The position numbers and the translations under genes were made by a program. This document shows positions 13,439 to 13,924 of a stretch of DNA of 13,924 nt, piece after piece. Source of the stretch: an uncultured Bacteroidota bacterium (GTDB lineage Bacteria; Bacteroidota; Bacteroidia; Chitinophagales; Chitinophagaceae). Position 1 is the first letter of the stretch, and each line of letters starts with the position of its first letter. The stretch is from positions 1 to 13,924 of the forward strand of contig CALEZD010000074.1 of NCBI GenBank assembly GCA_937928385.1. The letters are read 5' to 3'. Under the pieces are notes generated by a model. The model searched no databases. It had not been told where the DNA came from and saw only the letters and a list, made by a program, of their open reading frames with translations.

Positions 13439-13924
13439 ATGCTCAGCAAACTGTTGCAGCCGTTTTATGCTGCCTGGGTCATTGCCACCTACCTGCTGTG
13501 CCTGGTAGCTGCATTTCCTGTCATATTTTTCCTGGGCTTGTGGGATAAGGCATGGGGCCGTAAGGCGATATGGTATATTGTACACTACTGGGCTATGGGC
13601 TGGCTCTTTTGTATGGGTATGCCTGTACGGCGTATAGGCAATCGTCCTGGCAAAGAAAAATATGTGTATGTAGCCAATCATATTTCTTACTTAGATACGG
13701 TGCTTATTTACGCAGCTATACCTTATTATTTCCGTACGTTGGCTAAGAAAGAAATGGCGCGCATACCTGTATTTGGCTATGTCTACAAACAAATAGCCAT
13801 ATTGGTGGACAGGTCGAGCACGGAAAGCCGCGCCAAAAGCATGAGGCTGATGTGGCGCGCCATAAAGCATGAATGTAGTATCGCCGTCTTTCCTGAAGGG
13901 ACGTTTAATGAAACTGAGAAGCCC
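13439..13924 (+). CDS. 1-acyl-glycerol-3-phosphate acyltransferase family (PlsC), partial
   Basis: Open from ATG 13439 to the window end, giving 162 residues with no stop. It contains the acyltransferase motif I, NHISYLD (80-86, His81 and Asp86 of the HX4D pair), and motif III, FPEGT (151-155). Between them LAKKEMARIPVFGYVYKQ fits the acceptor-phosphate binding region, and ILVDRSS follows. Residues 9-34 form a membrane segment. Such enzymes add the second acyl chain to lysophosphatidic acid in phospholipid synthesis, at the inner membrane. About 80 further residues are expected beyond the window. Confidence 0.92.
   Translation, partial: MLSKLLQPFYAAWVIATYLLCLVAAFPVIFFLGLWDKAWGRKAIWYIVHYWAMGWLFCMGMPVRRIGNRPGKEKYVYVANHISYLDTVLIYAAIPYYFRTLAKKEMARIPVFGYVYKQIAILVDRSSTESRAKSMRLMWRAIKHECSIAVFPEGTFNETEKP

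Noticed and set aside
13418..13681. Minus-strand ORF of 87 codons at the right end
   Set aside because: It is the antisense of the PlsC-type gene, whose HX4D motif is clear on the plus strand.

Overview
The window looks like chromosomal DNA of a Bacteroidota bacterium, probably of the Chitinophagia/Sphingobacteriia type. The evidence is several promoter-like elements of the Bacteroidota form (TTG, about 20 bases, TAnnTTTG or TAnnTTTA), lipoproteins with short Lys-rich leaders and a Cys lipobox, a lipoprotein-type M49 peptidase, and a BlaI/M56 pair whose sensor domain resembles a TonB C-terminal domain. There is no rRNA, tRNA, transposase, integrase or CRISPR array.

Layout. (1) 1-423: possible tail of an upstream gene, an intrinsic terminator with a possible antiterminator, an imperfect stem-loop, repeated GTTAAC sites and a run of 8-base repeats. 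(2) 424-3285: peptide chain release factor 2 (prfB, no programmed frameshift) directly abutting an MsbA-like ABC exporter that starts with TTG. (3) 3324-7273: the most interesting region. It holds a BlaI/MecI-type repressor and a BlaR1-like M56 metalloprotease in one operon, surrounded by three separate secreted proteins that resemble the exported C-terminal domain of the protease. A short broken copy of the protease 5' end lies between the protease and the second secreted paralog. Three promoters in this block share the same architecture (TTG, exactly 20 bases, TAnnTTTA), each overlaid by an inverted repeat. (4) 7326-9380, minus strand: an exported M49 (dipeptidyl peptidase III-like) lipoprotein, convergent with the block before it. 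(5) 9521-9976: a small lipoprotein of unknown function, divergent from the peptidase. (6) 10271-12918: an SPFH/band 7 membrane protein, a DUF3298/RsiV-like lipoprotein and a YfiT/DinB-type protein, closely spaced and probably one operon. (7) 12977-13924: a four-helix membrane protein and the first 162 codons of a PlsC-type acyltransferase that runs off the window.

How the parts may work together. In known BlaI/BlaR1 systems the membrane protease senses an extracellular signal and causes cleavage of the repressor. Here the penicillin-binding sensor is absent and a TonB_C-like domain takes its place. Relatives of that domain are exported separately, two of them from promoters resembling that of the repressor. 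The inference is a self-contained sensing module in which free sensor-domain proteins may compete with, bind to or modulate the protease. Neither the signal nor the regulon can be read from the sequence.
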